This document shows positions 55,124 to 63,571 of a stretch of DNA of 64,000 nt, piece after piece. The position numbers and the translations under genes are program-made. The notes below the pieces were generated by a model. That model was not told where the DNA came from. It saw only the letters and a program-made list of their open reading frames with translations, and did not search any database. The first letter of the stretch is position 1, and every line of letters starts with the position of its first letter. This DNA comes from Parvularcula bermudensis HTCC2503 (lineage in GTDB: Bacteria; Pseudomonadota; Alphaproteobacteria; Caulobacterales; Parvularculaceae), in NCBI RefSeq assembly GCF_000152825.2, contig NC_014414.1, forward strand, positions 558,001-622,000, in the 5' to 3' direction.

Positions 55124-56038
55124 ATGGCCAATGCACTGACAACGACCAGCGGCGCCGCCCTGAGCCCCGAAGGCGGGCTCAATCGCTATTTGGCCGAGAT
55201 CCGCAAATTCCCGCTCCTCGAACGGGATGAGGAGTATATGCTGGCCAAGCGGTTTAAGGAGCACGAAGATCCTGACGCGGCGCAGCGCCTGATCACCTCA
55301 CATCTCCGTCTCGTGGCGAAAATCGCCATGGGCTATCGCGGCTACGGCCTCCCCACCGGCGAGGTCATCTCAGAGGGCAATGTCGGCCTGATGCAGGCGG
55401 TCAAGAAATTCGACCCCGACAAAGGGTTCCGGCTGTCGACCTATGCGATGTGGTGGATCCGCGCCTCGATCCAAGAATATATCCTGCGGTCGTGGTCATT
55501 GGTGAAAATCGGCACCACGGCAGCGCAGAAAAAGTTGTTCTTCAATCTTCGCAAACTCAAAGGTCAAATCGACGCCGTCGACGAAGGGGATATGCGGCCC
55601 GAGGAGGTCGAGCTGATTGCCACCCGTCTCGGCGTGACCGAAGACGAAGTCATCTCCATGAACCGGCGTATGGCGGGGTCTGACAATTCCCTCAACTCCC
55701 CCATGCGGAGCGACGGCGATGGCGGAGCCGAATGGCAAGACTGGCTGGTCGACGAGAATGCGGTGAATGCCGAAAGCCAACTCGTCAAAGACGACGAGTT
55801 CGAAACGCGGATGGAGCTACTGCAGGAAGCCATGGTCGACCTCAACGACCGTGAGCGGCATATTCTGACCGAGCGGCGATTGACCGAAAATCCCAAGACC
55901 CTCGAAGAACTTTCGGGCGAATATGGCGTGAGCCGTGAGCGCATTCGTCAGATCGAAGTCCGGGCCTTTGAGAAATTGCAAAAGGCCATGAAGCGTCTGG
56001 ATAAGGAGATGCGCGCCGAGACCCTTCGCCTCGGGTAA
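55124..56038 (+). CDS. rpoH: RNA polymerase heat-shock sigma factor RpoH
   Basis: Group 3 sigma factor of 304 residues. It has the sigma-70 region 2 segment LRLVAKIAMGYRGYGLPTGE and STYAMWWIRASIQEYILRSW, the RpoH-box QKKLFFNLRKLK and region 4 YGVSRERIRQIEVRAFEKL. In alphaproteobacteria RpoH directs heat-shock genes and is often present in two copies. The 231-base upstream region should hold its promoter, and I do not see a convincing pair; a CCCCC-N8-GGGGG inverted repeat sits at 54976-54996. Confidence 0.97.
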   Translation: MANALTTTSGAALSPEGGLNRYLAEIRKFPLLERDEEYMLAKRFKEHEDPDAAQRLITSHLRLVAKIAMGYRGYGLPTGEVISEGNVGLMQAVKKFDPDKGFRLSTYAMWWIRASIQEYILRSWSLVKIGTTAAQKKLFFNLRKLKGQIDAVDEGDMRPEEVELIATRLGVTEDEVISMNRRMAGSDNSLNSPMRSDGDGGAEWQDWLVDENAVNAESQLVKDDEFETRMELLQEAMVDLNDRERHILTERRLTENPKTLEELSGEYGVSRERIRQIEVRAFEKLQKAMKRLDKEMRAETLRLG

Positions 56039-56043
56039 GCTCA

Positions 56044-56067
56044 CGCCTCACCGTTGCGGGTGAGGCG
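56044..56067 (+). terminator. hairpin after rpoH
   Basis: CGCCTCACC and GGTGAGGCG form a perfect 9-bp stem with a 6-base loop just 5 bases past the rpoH stop. No T-run follows. It probably stabilises or ends the transcript. Confidence 0.55.
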
Positions 56068-56116
56068 CATGACGACGAGCAGTGAACCGAAAAGGCCGAA
56101 AAGGTCCAGGGGATCG

Positions 56117-56572
56117 TCAGCCGTGTAAAGCGCCCTGCCCCGTGCCAGCCACGGCAGGGGACATCGCGTCGAGACGCGGACGTAGCCCTTCGAGATCATA
56201 GCCCGCCTGCTTTGCAGTGCTGAGGATCGCGTCGGTCGACAGATGTCCCGCTTGGCTGAGCGCCCACAGCATCGCCGAGCGGGTCCCGGTCCGACAATAG
56301 GCAAGGATCGGCCCGGGAAGATTGAGGGCAACCTCCTGAAAGGCGGCCAGCTCGCTGTCAGTGATCTCCCCGCAGTTTACCGGCACGTAGCGTACGTTGA
56401 GCCCATGGCGGCGCCCGGCCTCGCTCATCTCGGCGGCGCCCGGCTGGTCCCCCTCCCCATCAGGACGGTTGATGATGATCGTTCGATAGCCCTGACGGGC
56501 GGCCACACCGAGATCGGCAGGCTCTAGCTGAGGAGAGACGCTAAAATCTGGGGTAAGACTGCGATCATCCAT
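56117..56572 (-). CDS. TIGR01244-type DUF442 sulfurtransferase/phosphatase-like protein
   Basis: A 151-residue protein with a dual-specificity-phosphatase-like fold. The active loop is AYCRTGTRSAML (Cys93), which defines the TIGR01244/DUF442 family; the first part is SVSPQLEPADLGVAARQGYRT-like in overlapping parts. In BigR-type Blh proteins this domain is fused to the metallo-beta-lactamase domain and carries sulfur transfer. Here it is a separate gene, downstream of SulP, and has its own AT-rich upstream region with an inverted repeat. Substrate not proven. Confidence 0.82.
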   Translation of the reverse strand: MDDRSLTPDFSVSPQLEPADLGVAARQGYRTIIINRPDGEGDQPGAAEMSEAGRRHGLNVRYVPVNCGEITDSELAAFQEVALNLPGPILAYCRTGTRSAMLWALSQAGHLSTDAILSTAKQAGYDLEGLRPRLDAMSPAVAGTGQGALHG

Positions 56573-56847
56573 GACGGCCCTCCGGCACTCTCATTTTCCT
56601 ATTTTTACTCTTATTAATTGGCAATAGTCAATAAGTCATTGCGGTCGGCGCAGGTGCCTTTTATCGCCATATCCGAAGGGCCGACCTCCAGAGGGGCTAT
56701 TGTTTTCAGATCTTTTGAAGAGAAGAGGACAGACAATCCTCTCCCCGCCCTGCCGGATTTCTCCCCTATCGCTGGGAAAGATCATTATTCGATTTCCTAT
56801 TTTGACATCTATTGGCCGCGCTTATCCGCCCTCGTCACGCCGGCCCC
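56573..56847 (-). promoter_or_regulatory. upstream region of the DUF442 gene, with an inverted repeat
   Basis: A gene-free stretch with a low-GC core. CTTATT-N14-AATAAG is a perfect 6-bp inverted repeat at 56610-56635. On the minus strand it overlaps TTGACT (56631-56626), which with TAAAAA 18 bases later could be a promoter. The inner bases include CAATTAAT, also seen upstream of the peroxiredoxin gene. The rest of the gap looks plain. Confidence 0.5.
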
Positions 56848-58620
56848 TCAGCGCGCCGCCGCCTGCGGGTGCGCGCCATCGCGCGCCCCATCGACTAGGG
56901 CGGGGGTGAGCGTCGACAGGGCGGCAAATTGGCTTAGGAAAACCTCCCCCGTGAGGTCCGCAAGCAGGTGGGATCGCTTGAGGCGATCCATGACCGGGCC
57001 CTTCACCTCGGACAGGTGAAAGGTAACGCCCGAATCCTTCAGCCGCGCGTTCATCGCCTCAAGACTTTCAAGGGCGCTCGCATCGATAGAATTCACCGCC
57101 GGACACATCAGGACGAAATGCTCCAGGGTCGGATTGTCGGCCACAAGATCGTAAACAATATCCTCAAGGCCCCGCGCATTGGCGAAGTAGAGGCTTTCAT
57201 CGACGCGGAGCGTTATCACCTTGTCGTCCGTGACGACATCGTGGCGATCGACATTCCGAAAATGCTCCGTTCCCGGAACCAAACCGACAATAGCCATATG
57301 GGGCCGCGATGTCTTCAGCAGATAGAGGGATAAGGACAACAGGACCCCCGCAACCACCCCCGTCTCTATCCCAAATCCCAAGGTGAAAATGATCGTCGCC
57401 AGCATCGACGCGCCATCAGCCTTTGAGTATCGCATCGTCTCGCCAACCGCCCTGATATCCACGAGGGAGAGGACGGCCACGATGATGGTGGCCGCCAGGG
57501 TTGCCTTGGGCAGGAATGTTAAGAGCGGCGTCAGGTAGAGGGCGGCCAGGGAAATGCCGAGGGCGGTATAGGCGCCGGCTGCGGGCGTTTCGGCCCCGGC
57601 ATCGAAATTCACGGCGGAGCGGGCGAAACCGCCAGTGACAGGATAGCCCGAGGACAAGCCGCTGGCGATATTCGCGGCCCCAAGGGCGATCAATTCTTGG
57701 TCAGGATCGATCCGCTGACGTCGTTTGGCGGCAAGAGTCTGAGCGACCGAGATCGATTCCACAAAGCCGATGATGGAAATCAATATCGCCGGCCCGACCA
57801 GCGATCGAAGAAGGTTGAGATCAACGGAAGGCACCGCGACTGGCGGAAGGCTCCCCTCGATATCGCCGACAATAGCAACCCCCTGCTGATCGAGTCTGAA
57901 AATCGCGGTGAGCGCAATCGTCACGACGATGGCAAGAACCGGCCCCGCCTTGGCGAGCATGCTTGCCGTCGTCGCCTTCATCCCGACCTTTTTAAGGCAA
58001 GGCGCAAGCCCCCGCCGCACCCAAAAGAGAAAGGCTATGGCCATGACGCCTATCATCAGGGTCGGGATGTTCGTGTCGGCAAGCTGGTGGAATAGCGCCG
58101 ATACGAGCCGGAAAAGGGTCTCGCCGTGGGCCTCAACCCCCAAAATATGTTTCACCTGGCTTGCGGCAATAATCAGCCCCGAGGCGGTGATGAACCCCGA
58201 AATAACAGGGTGGCTGAGGAAATTGGCCACGAAGCCAAGACGGAACAAGCCCATGGCCGTCAGAAACGCACCGGATAACAGGGCGAGGAGGATCGCGGCG
58301 GCAAGATATCCGGCAGTCCCCTGCTCGGCGACTTGCCCAACCGCGGTGGCGGTCAAGAGGGAGACAACGGCAACCGGCCCTACCGCCAAGCTACGGGACG
58401 TTCCGAATACGGCATAGGCGACGAGGGGAAGGATGGACGCATAGAGCCCCACCTGGGGCGGTAATCCCGCCAGAAGGGCATAGGCCAAGGATTGTGGGAT
58501 CAGCATGATGGTCACAATGACCGCGGCCAGGGCGTCCTTCGCGAACGTGTCGCCACGATAGCCACCGATCCAGGAAAGGATCGGCAGATATTGCCGTCTT
58601 CGCGCCCTGCTGACCATCAC
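56848..58620 (-). CDS. SulP family permease with STAS domain
   Basis: A 590-residue membrane transporter of the SulP (SLC26) family: about 12-14 helices with the signature LIPQSLAYALLAGLPPQVGLY in overlapping parts, and a C-terminal STAS domain (about residues 440-560, VLMCPAVNSIDASALESLEAMN). Such proteins move sulfate, bicarbonate or other anions. Its position next to a persulfide-dioxygenase-like gene suggests sulfite or sulfate traffic; direction is unknown. Confidence 0.92.
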   Translation of the reverse strand: MMVSRARRRQYLPILSWIGGYRGDTFAKDALAAVIVTIMLIPQSLAYALLAGLPPQVGLYASILPLVAYAVFGTSRSLAVGPVAVVSLLTATAVGQVAEQGTAGYLAAAILLALLSGAFLTAMGLFRLGFVANFLSHPVISGFITASGLIIAASQVKHILGVEAHGETLFRLVSALFHQLADTNIPTLMIGVMAIAFLFWVRRGLAPCLKKVGMKATTASMLAKAGPVLAIVVTIALTAIFRLDQQGVAIVGDIEGSLPPVAVPSVDLNLLRSLVGPAILISIIGFVESISVAQTLAAKRRQRIDPDQELIALGAANIASGLSSGYPVTGGFARSAVNFDAGAETPAAGAYTALGISLAALYLTPLLTFLPKATLAATIIVAVLSLVDIRAVGETMRYSKADGASMLATIIFTLGFGIETGVVAGVLLSLSLYLLKTSRPHMAIVGLVPGTEHFRNVDRHDVVTDDKVITLRVDESLYFANARGLEDIVYDLVADNPTLEHFVLMCPAVNSIDASALESLEAMNARLKDSGVTFHLSEVKGPVMDRLKRSHLLADLTGEVFLSQFAALSTLTPALVDGARDGAHPQAAAR

Positions 58621-58642
58621 ACCCCTCGGCCTTATATCCCGC

Positions 58643-59560
58643 CTAGAGGGCGTTCAGCGGAATTTTTAGGTATTGCTGTCCATTATCCTCAGGCACCGGA
58701 AGATTGCCGGCATTCATGTTCACCTGAATAGAGGGCAAAATCAGAGTGGGCATCGACAAGGTCGCGTCGCGTTCATTCCGCATCTTGACGAACGCCTCCT
58801 CCGAGACGCTGTCTTTTACGTGAATGTTCTCACGCCTCTCTTCGCCGACAGTCGTTTCCCAAGCATAGTGATCACGAGTCTCTGATTTGTAATCATGGCA
58901 GAGGAACATACGCGTTTCATCGGGAAGCTGAAATAAGCGCCTGATAGACCGATAAAGGGTCACGGCGTCCCCACCCGGAAAATCACATCGCGCCGTACCG
59001 TAATCGGGCATAAAGATCGTATCACCGACGAATAACGCATCGCCGATAAGATAGCTCATGCAGGCTGGGGTATGACCCGGCGTGTGCATTGCAACCCCCT
59101 GGAACCGCCCAATCTTGAATATGTCTTCATCCTCGAAAAGAACATCGAACTGAGATCCGTCGCGCTGAAAGGCCGTACCGGCATTGAACACTTTGCCGAA
59201 CACATACTGGACCGTCTTGATTTCCGATCCGATCGCAATCCGTCCACCGACGTTTTTCTTAACATAGGGGGCAGCCGATAGGTGATCAGCATGCACATGG
59301 GTCTCAAGGATCAGATCGATCTTCAGCCCTTTTTCCCGGACAAAGTCCAGGACCCTATCGGCACTTTCGGTCGTAATGCGACCAGCCTTATTGTCGAAGT
59401 CGAGGAGACTATCGATAACCGCCGCCTCCTTCGTCTCCGGATCATACAGAACATACGATACGGTGTTGGTGGCCTCATCGAAAAAAGCCTCGACAGCGGG
59501 CGCGTCGAAACGATGGTCGCTCACAGCCACGGGGAGAGGTGGGATCTGGCTCGCTGACAT
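58643..59560 (-). CDS. persulfide-dioxygenase-like metallo-beta-lactamase-fold hydrolase
   Basis: A 305-residue protein of the Blh/ETHE1-like group. The metal motif THVHADH sits at His88, His90, Asp92 and His93. Further ligands are in HTPGHTPACMSYLIG and VGDTIFMPDYGTARCDFPGGDA in overlapping parts. The TARCDFPGGDA segment is typical of this group. It probably oxidises persulfides to sulfite with iron. A C-terminal region of 40 residues extends the fold. It is downstream of the ArsR gene by 44 bases. Confidence 0.9.
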   Translation of the reverse strand: MSASQIPPLPVAVSDHRFDAPAVEAFFDEATNTVSYVLYDPETKEAAVIDSLLDFDNKAGRITTESADRVLDFVREKGLKIDLILETHVHADHLSAAPYVKKNVGGRIAIGSEIKTVQYVFGKVFNAGTAFQRDGSQFDVLFEDEDIFKIGRFQGVAMHTPGHTPACMSYLIGDALFVGDTIFMPDYGTARCDFPGGDAVTLYRSIRRLFQLPDETRMFLCHDYKSETRDHYAWETTVGEERRENIHVKDSVSEEAFVKMRNERDATLSMPTLILPSIQVNMNAGNLPVPEDNGQQYLKIPLNAL

Positions 59561-59604
59561 GACATCCTCCTTGGATTACATCCCCATCAACTTATTCAAC
59601 TTGG

Positions 59605-59994
59605 TCAGAACGGCTTCTGAACAATCCGGGCAAAGACACTTCCACGCTCTGAGACAGGCGAAGGACGCGGATGAGCTGCTGTCGGCGCAACTTCACGACC
59701 GCAGAGCGACGCAATGATACCCGGAACCCGTTCGTCGATAAGGCGATAGAAAACCGCCTTGGATTCACGCCGCCCCTCGATCACGCCGGCCTCCCGCAGC
59801 TTGCCCAGCTCCTTTGAAAGCGCCGGCTGACGAATACCCGTAAGCTCCTCAAGCTCACCAACGCCGCGCTCGCCCGCCATCAGCTCGCACACAAGGCGTA
59901 GTCGCTGGGGGTTTGCCATCGCCCGCAACAGCGTCGCACTTCTGTCGGCTTGAGCCTCCATCTCCTTCGGGGTGAGGAGTGCTGCGGGACTCAT
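59605..59994 (-). CDS. ArsR-family persulfide sensor (BigR/SqrR-like)
   Basis: A 129-residue winged-helix repressor. The DNA-recognition helix is TGIRQPALSKELGKLREAGV. Two cysteines lie where BigR and SqrR have theirs: Cys36 in RLRLVCEL and Cys98 in IIASLCG, 62 residues apart, which form a tetrasulfide or disulfide on persulfide exposure. There is no arsenic-type CxC motif. The ATG overlaps the peroxiredoxin stop, so the two are coupled. It likely represses this locus; two inverted repeats are candidate operators. Confidence 0.88.
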   Translation of the reverse strand: MSPAALLTPKEMEAQADRSATLLRAMANPQRLRLVCELMAGERGVGELEELTGIRQPALSKELGKLREAGVIEGRRESKAVFYRLIDERVPGIIASLCGREVAPTAAHPRPSPVSERGSVFARIVQKPF

Positions 59995-60644
59995 TTCGTG
60001 CCCCCGGCATACCAAAGCGAATTGTTGAGCCCCGACAGGTCGTCGCTGGTGCGTGGCGCCGGGTCGAGAAGTGGCTCACCGGACTCCCACCCTTCGGGCG
60101 CGACGCCGCCACCGCCATCGGTTACCTGGAGGGCTTCAACGAGGCGCAATAATTCGCTCACCGACCGCCCAACGGACATCGGATAGGTGGAGCTGGCCCG
60201 AACGATCCCAGCCGGATCAATGACGAACACCGATCGAACCACCGTGGTCGAGGACGCGCCGGGATGGATCATCCCATAAGCCCTGGCGATGGCGAGGGAA
60301 GGATCTTCGATCAAGGGGAAGGTCGGACGGACACCAAAGTCGGCCTCGATACGCTCGACCCAAGCAAGATGGGCGTATACGCTATCGATCGATAGACCGA
60401 TCAGCGCACACCCTAAGCGGTCGAAGGAGGCCTGCGCGCGGGCGAGCGCAACGAATTCCGACGTGCAGACGGGGGTGAAATCCGCCGGATGGGCGAACAA
60501 CATCACCCATTGCCCCCGATAATCCGCGAGCCTGACGAGCCCCGCCGTCGATTGCGCCTCGAACAAAGGGGCCGCCTCGTCGATCCGCGCCCCCGTTCCC
60601 TCAGCGATATTGAGATCATCAATCACCCGCGGCATACCTCCCAT
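59991..60644 (-). CDS. 1-Cys-type peroxiredoxin (Prx6-like)
   Basis: A 217-residue peroxiredoxin. The peroxidatic Cys60 is in HPADFTPVCTSEF, and GMIHPGASSTTVVRSVFVIDPAG in overlapping parts and YPMSVGRSVSELLRLVEALQ support the Prx6/AhpC-like fold. The only other cysteine is close by (LGC), so no obvious resolving Cys is seen. Three in-frame starts cluster at 60647, 60644 and 60635; the second is used. It is first in the sulfide-response operon and may reduce peroxides or polysulfides. Confidence 0.87.
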   Translation of the reverse strand: MGGMPRVIDDLNIAEGTGARIDEAAPLFEAQSTAGLVRLADYRGQWVMLFAHPADFTPVCTSEFVALARAQASFDRLGCALIGLSIDSVYAHLAWVERIEADFGVRPTFPLIEDPSLAIARAYGMIHPGASSTTVVRSVFVIDPAGIVRASSTYPMSVGRSVSELLRLVEALQVTDGGGGVAPEGWESGEPLLDPAPRTSDDLSGLNNSLWYAGGTK

Positions 60645-60988
60645 CACACCCCCCCATTAATTGACGATATACACAAATGTCAAGTAACGATGTCGTGAGA
60701 TCCTCATGCCTGCCGATTATTGATCGCTTTTCCCCTAGATTCGGGGCATTAGCGCCGACGACGCCCCGACTCTCTCCGTCATCGCCAATTGAAAATTCCT
60801 TCTTCCGGTGTTTGGAAACTGATTGGTCGAATTGCCCCCGTCGCTCGCTTCCACGCCCCTGGGGGAATGGCCGGCGGAAGGTGATTATGCGCCACGGCAC
60901 CGGAGAAAGCTCTCTGTCGATGTTTCCTCCGTGGACCCAATGTGATAGTCCGGCCCCGTCAGAAAAGGAGCCGGACCGAGTTCCATCG
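60645..60988 (-). promoter_or_regulatory. gene-free stretch upstream of the peroxiredoxin operon
   Basis: No coding sequence is supported here. It holds an inverted repeat, TTGAC-N13-GTCAA, at 60661-60683. On the minus strand TTGACA at 60683-60678 with TTAATG 17 bases later could be the promoter, but this leaves a very short leader. It also holds CAATTAAT and, at the right end, the TonB-receptor hairpin (listed separately). Confidence 0.45.
60948..60976 (-). terminator. hairpin after the TonB-dependent receptor gene
   Basis: GTCCGGCCCC and GGAGCCGGAC form a 10-bp stem with one wobble pair and a 9-base loop, about 12 bases past the receptor's stop. No strong T-run follows on the minus strand. 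Confidence 0.55.
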
Positions 60989-63085
60989 TTAATATGACAT
61001 GTTCAGACGGACGAACATGCCGCGTCCAGCCCCTGGAAGGCGGTCGCCAACCGGCACATCGCCAAAGCCGTTGCGATTGTAGCCTGCCAGATGGTCCTGA
61101 TAGACCTCATCGAGCAGGTTCTCGACGCCCGCCGACAGGGTCACCCCATCATACAGATCCCACTCGCCATAGGCGCTGAGGACAACATAGCCGTCCGTCG
61201 CCTCCTCGCTATTGGTCAAGGACACCTCCTCCTGATCGGCGACGGCGCGCGTTTCAACCGTGGCGGACCAGACATCTGCTTCCCAGGTGAGCCCGAGCGT
61301 CAGATTCAGCGGCGCAACGCGATAAAGATTGTCGTCAATGTCGCGACGCTCGCCGCGCACATAACTAAAGACCCCGTCGAGACGGAGCGGTCCGTCGAAA
61401 TCGTAACCGCCATCCATATCGAGCCCATAAAGCCGCGCCTCGACATTCGCCCAGCGCAGCGGCGTCGGATCGCCATTCATGGTCGCGATCATCTCGACCG
61501 GGCTGTCGGCAACCCCCACAGTTCCGTCAAAGGGCACCCCCTGAATATAGTCATCAATCTGACGAATAAATACAGTCGGACGCAGATAGGCCCGCGCGCT
61601 GGCATAGTCGTAGCCCGCCTCGGCGATCCACGCGGTCTCCGGCTCAAGCGCCAGATCGCCAACATAGATATTGCCATCGGCAAGCCCGCCGCTGGCATTG
61701 ATCGGCAGCCAGCCAAAGCGCTGGATATAGCCCGGCACCTGCTGCTTGTGCGCCAGCGTTACACGCCACGAAAGGCCACCGCGCTCAGTCGTCCAGAGGC
61801 GCGCCACCGCATCGACTGTTGTGTCTTCGCCTGAACGGTCCGCATCATTGAACGCCGTGGCCAGCATGCGCGGCCCCATGGGAAGGGCTGAGCCGAGCGA
61901 GGCCTCGCCGGCGTCATAGCCATTCCGGTCGGCCCTGAGACCCAGTTGCGCATTGATCGCGCCAAGAGCACCGGACCATTCCGCGAACCCGCCGAACCGC
62001 TGCATCTCCACGCGCGGAAATGGCGTGACGAAGAAATCCGTATTGGTCGGATTGGTGATGGTCACGTCATGCTCGACCTGCTCGCCATCGAGCCCAAGCG
62101 CCAGATCCCCCCCAAAAGCCGGAAAGCTGATCGACCCTTCACCGCCCTGTGTCGAGGCGTCGGCAAAGGTCGCGCGTTGCCTGCCTGGCATCGGCGCGGG
62201 ACGCAGGGAGAAATTGTCCATCAAATGGACGATGTCCGTGGCGTGAACGCTGGCCGTAAAATGAAGGTCGCCGAACGCCTTCGCATAACCGAGCCGGGCG
62301 AAATCCGTATCAAAATACTGGATATCCATCGGGAACGGTGGGGTGCCGGACGGGCCGGTATTCTGGCGGCGCAGATCAAGCGTGAACTCACCAAGAGCCG
62401 TACGCGCCCCAGCGGACAGGCCATAAACGCCGCGCTCAAACGCCGTGCCGCCAATCTCTCCGTCGCCGAATTCGGTATCGTCACCTTTCTCCCATGCGCC
62501 CAGCAGATTGACGCGCCAGGCATCGCTGGCGAGGCCGACCACACCGCCTGTCGACAGGCTGTCATTGACGCTTCGCGCCCCGACCGTGAGGTCATAGCCG
62601 AACCGGGCCTCGTCCCCTTGCGCATAATCCACGCGCTTAAAGACCGCATCGGCGCCGCCAGCCAGGCCAGGCCCGGCCGACACCGGGCTCACGCCGCGAT
62701 CGATGACAATGGCGGCGACCAGGGGCGCAGGGGCGTAATGGAAGACCGGGTCCATCAAATTGGGGCCGCCGGACGCAAAGCGCTGGCCATCGACGCGCAG
62801 GTTCAACCGTTCGCCGAACAGACCGCGATACTGCATCTGGCCGGACAGCTCGCCATTGCCGAGGCGCGCCCCGCCGGGGGTGCGGGCCGTCAGATAGGTG
62901 ATATCGCCGCCTTGCAGCGGCGCCGCGTCCGGGGTGATACCGGTTTCGGTTGCCGGGTCGATCCGCGTTCCGGTGACAATAATGACGTCCTGAAGGGCCG
63001 GTTCCGCGTCCTGAGCGAAGGCGGGCGCACCAAGGGCGAGGACCGCCGCGCCGGACAGGAGGCGAGCATGAAGTTTCGATCGCAT
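60989..63085 (-). CDS. TonB-dependent outer-membrane receptor, copper-receptor-like
   Basis: A 698-residue outer-membrane beta-barrel with signal (LLSGAAVLALGAPAFAQ) and an N-terminal TonB box-like stretch (DVIIVTGTRID) before the plug. The plug has QMQYRGLFGERLNLRVDGQRF and VFHYAPAPLVAAIVIDRGVSPVSAGP in overlapping parts. The end, DHLAGYNRNGFGDVPVGDRLPGAGRGMFVRLN, follows the pattern of the TonB copper receptors. ATG 63085 begins the signal. It follows a DUF2946 gene by about 90 bases. Copper is inferred from the neighbour and the C-terminus. Confidence 0.85.
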   Translation of the reverse strand: MRSKLHARLLSGAAVLALGAPAFAQDAEPALQDVIIVTGTRIDPATETGITPDAAPLQGGDITYLTARTPGGARLGNGELSGQMQYRGLFGERLNLRVDGQRFASGGPNLMDPVFHYAPAPLVAAIVIDRGVSPVSAGPGLAGGADAVFKRVDYAQGDEARFGYDLTVGARSVNDSLSTGGVVGLASDAWRVNLLGAWEKGDDTEFGDGEIGGTAFERGVYGLSAGARTALGEFTLDLRRQNTGPSGTPPFPMDIQYFDTDFARLGYAKAFGDLHFTASVHATDIVHLMDNFSLRPAPMPGRQRATFADASTQGGEGSISFPAFGGDLALGLDGEQVEHDVTITNPTNTDFFVTPFPRVEMQRFGGFAEWSGALGAINAQLGLRADRNGYDAGEASLGSALPMGPRMLATAFNDADRSGEDTTVDAVARLWTTERGGLSWRVTLAHKQQVPGYIQRFGWLPINASGGLADGNIYVGDLALEPETAWIAEAGYDYASARAYLRPTVFIRQIDDYIQGVPFDGTVGVADSPVEMIATMNGDPTPLRWANVEARLYGLDMDGGYDFDGPLRLDGVFSYVRGERRDIDDNLYRVAPLNLTLGLTWEADVWSATVETRAVADQEEVSLTNSEEATDGYVVLSAYGEWDLYDGVTLSAGVENLLDEVYQDHLAGYNRNGFGDVPVGDRLPGAGRGMFVRLNMSY

Positions 63086-63172
63086 GTTGAAAGTCTCACA
63101 AACTGAAGAAAGCACGCGGGTCACACGCGCGAAGAGACGGTCCCGCACAGGAACCGCGGGGTAAGGACTGGT

Positions 63173-63571
63173 TCAGATGTGAGAGGGGGGACCACGCGAG
63201 CCGACGGGCGGTCCCTGCGCTTCTCGGACGAGACCCGGCTCGAACCGCACAAAAATCTGCTCAAGGGGAAACGCCCTCGGCGCCGCCACGACAAGAGGCG
63301 CCGGCGCCAGCACGCTATGAGCGAGTGTGCAGAGCGGACAATGGGCGTCAAAGGGCTGATCCGCCGGCACGTCCTCGCCAAGCAATCTGGCGATCTGTTC
63401 TGCGGCAGCCCGCGAGTCCGGCGATAATTGGCCGGAGGGCGAACACATGAAACGTGAGACGTCGACGCCCTTCGCTTCGGCAACAGCCATCGACCCCGGC
63501 AGGAAAGCCTGGAGAACAATCGCCAGCATCGCCAAGAGGCGAGCCACAGTGAGGCCGGTCGCGCGCTTCAT
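63173..63571 (-). CDS. DUF2946 domain-containing protein
   Basis: A 132-residue exported protein with signal or anchor (RLLAMLAIVLQAFLPGSMAVA) and the DUF2946 core FDAHCPLCTLAHS, with the HCPLC cysteine pair. A C-terminal tail follows. Family members often lie beside TonB-dependent copper receptors, as here. ATG 63571 (MKRATGLTVARL) begins the signal; the longer upstream frame is unlikely. A role in copper handling is inferred. Confidence 0.82.
   Translation of the reverse strand: MKRATGLTVARLLAMLAIVLQAFLPGSMAVAEAKGVDVSRFMCSPSGQLSPDSRAAAEQIARLLGEDVPADQPFDAHCPLCTLAHSVLAPAPLVVAAPRAFPLEQIFVRFEPGLVREAQGPPVGSRGPPSHI

Noticed and set aside
61946-63106. A 386-codon open frame opposite the TonB receptor
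   Set aside because: It lies opposite a complete TonB receptor and has no domain; codon use follows the receptor's reverse strand.
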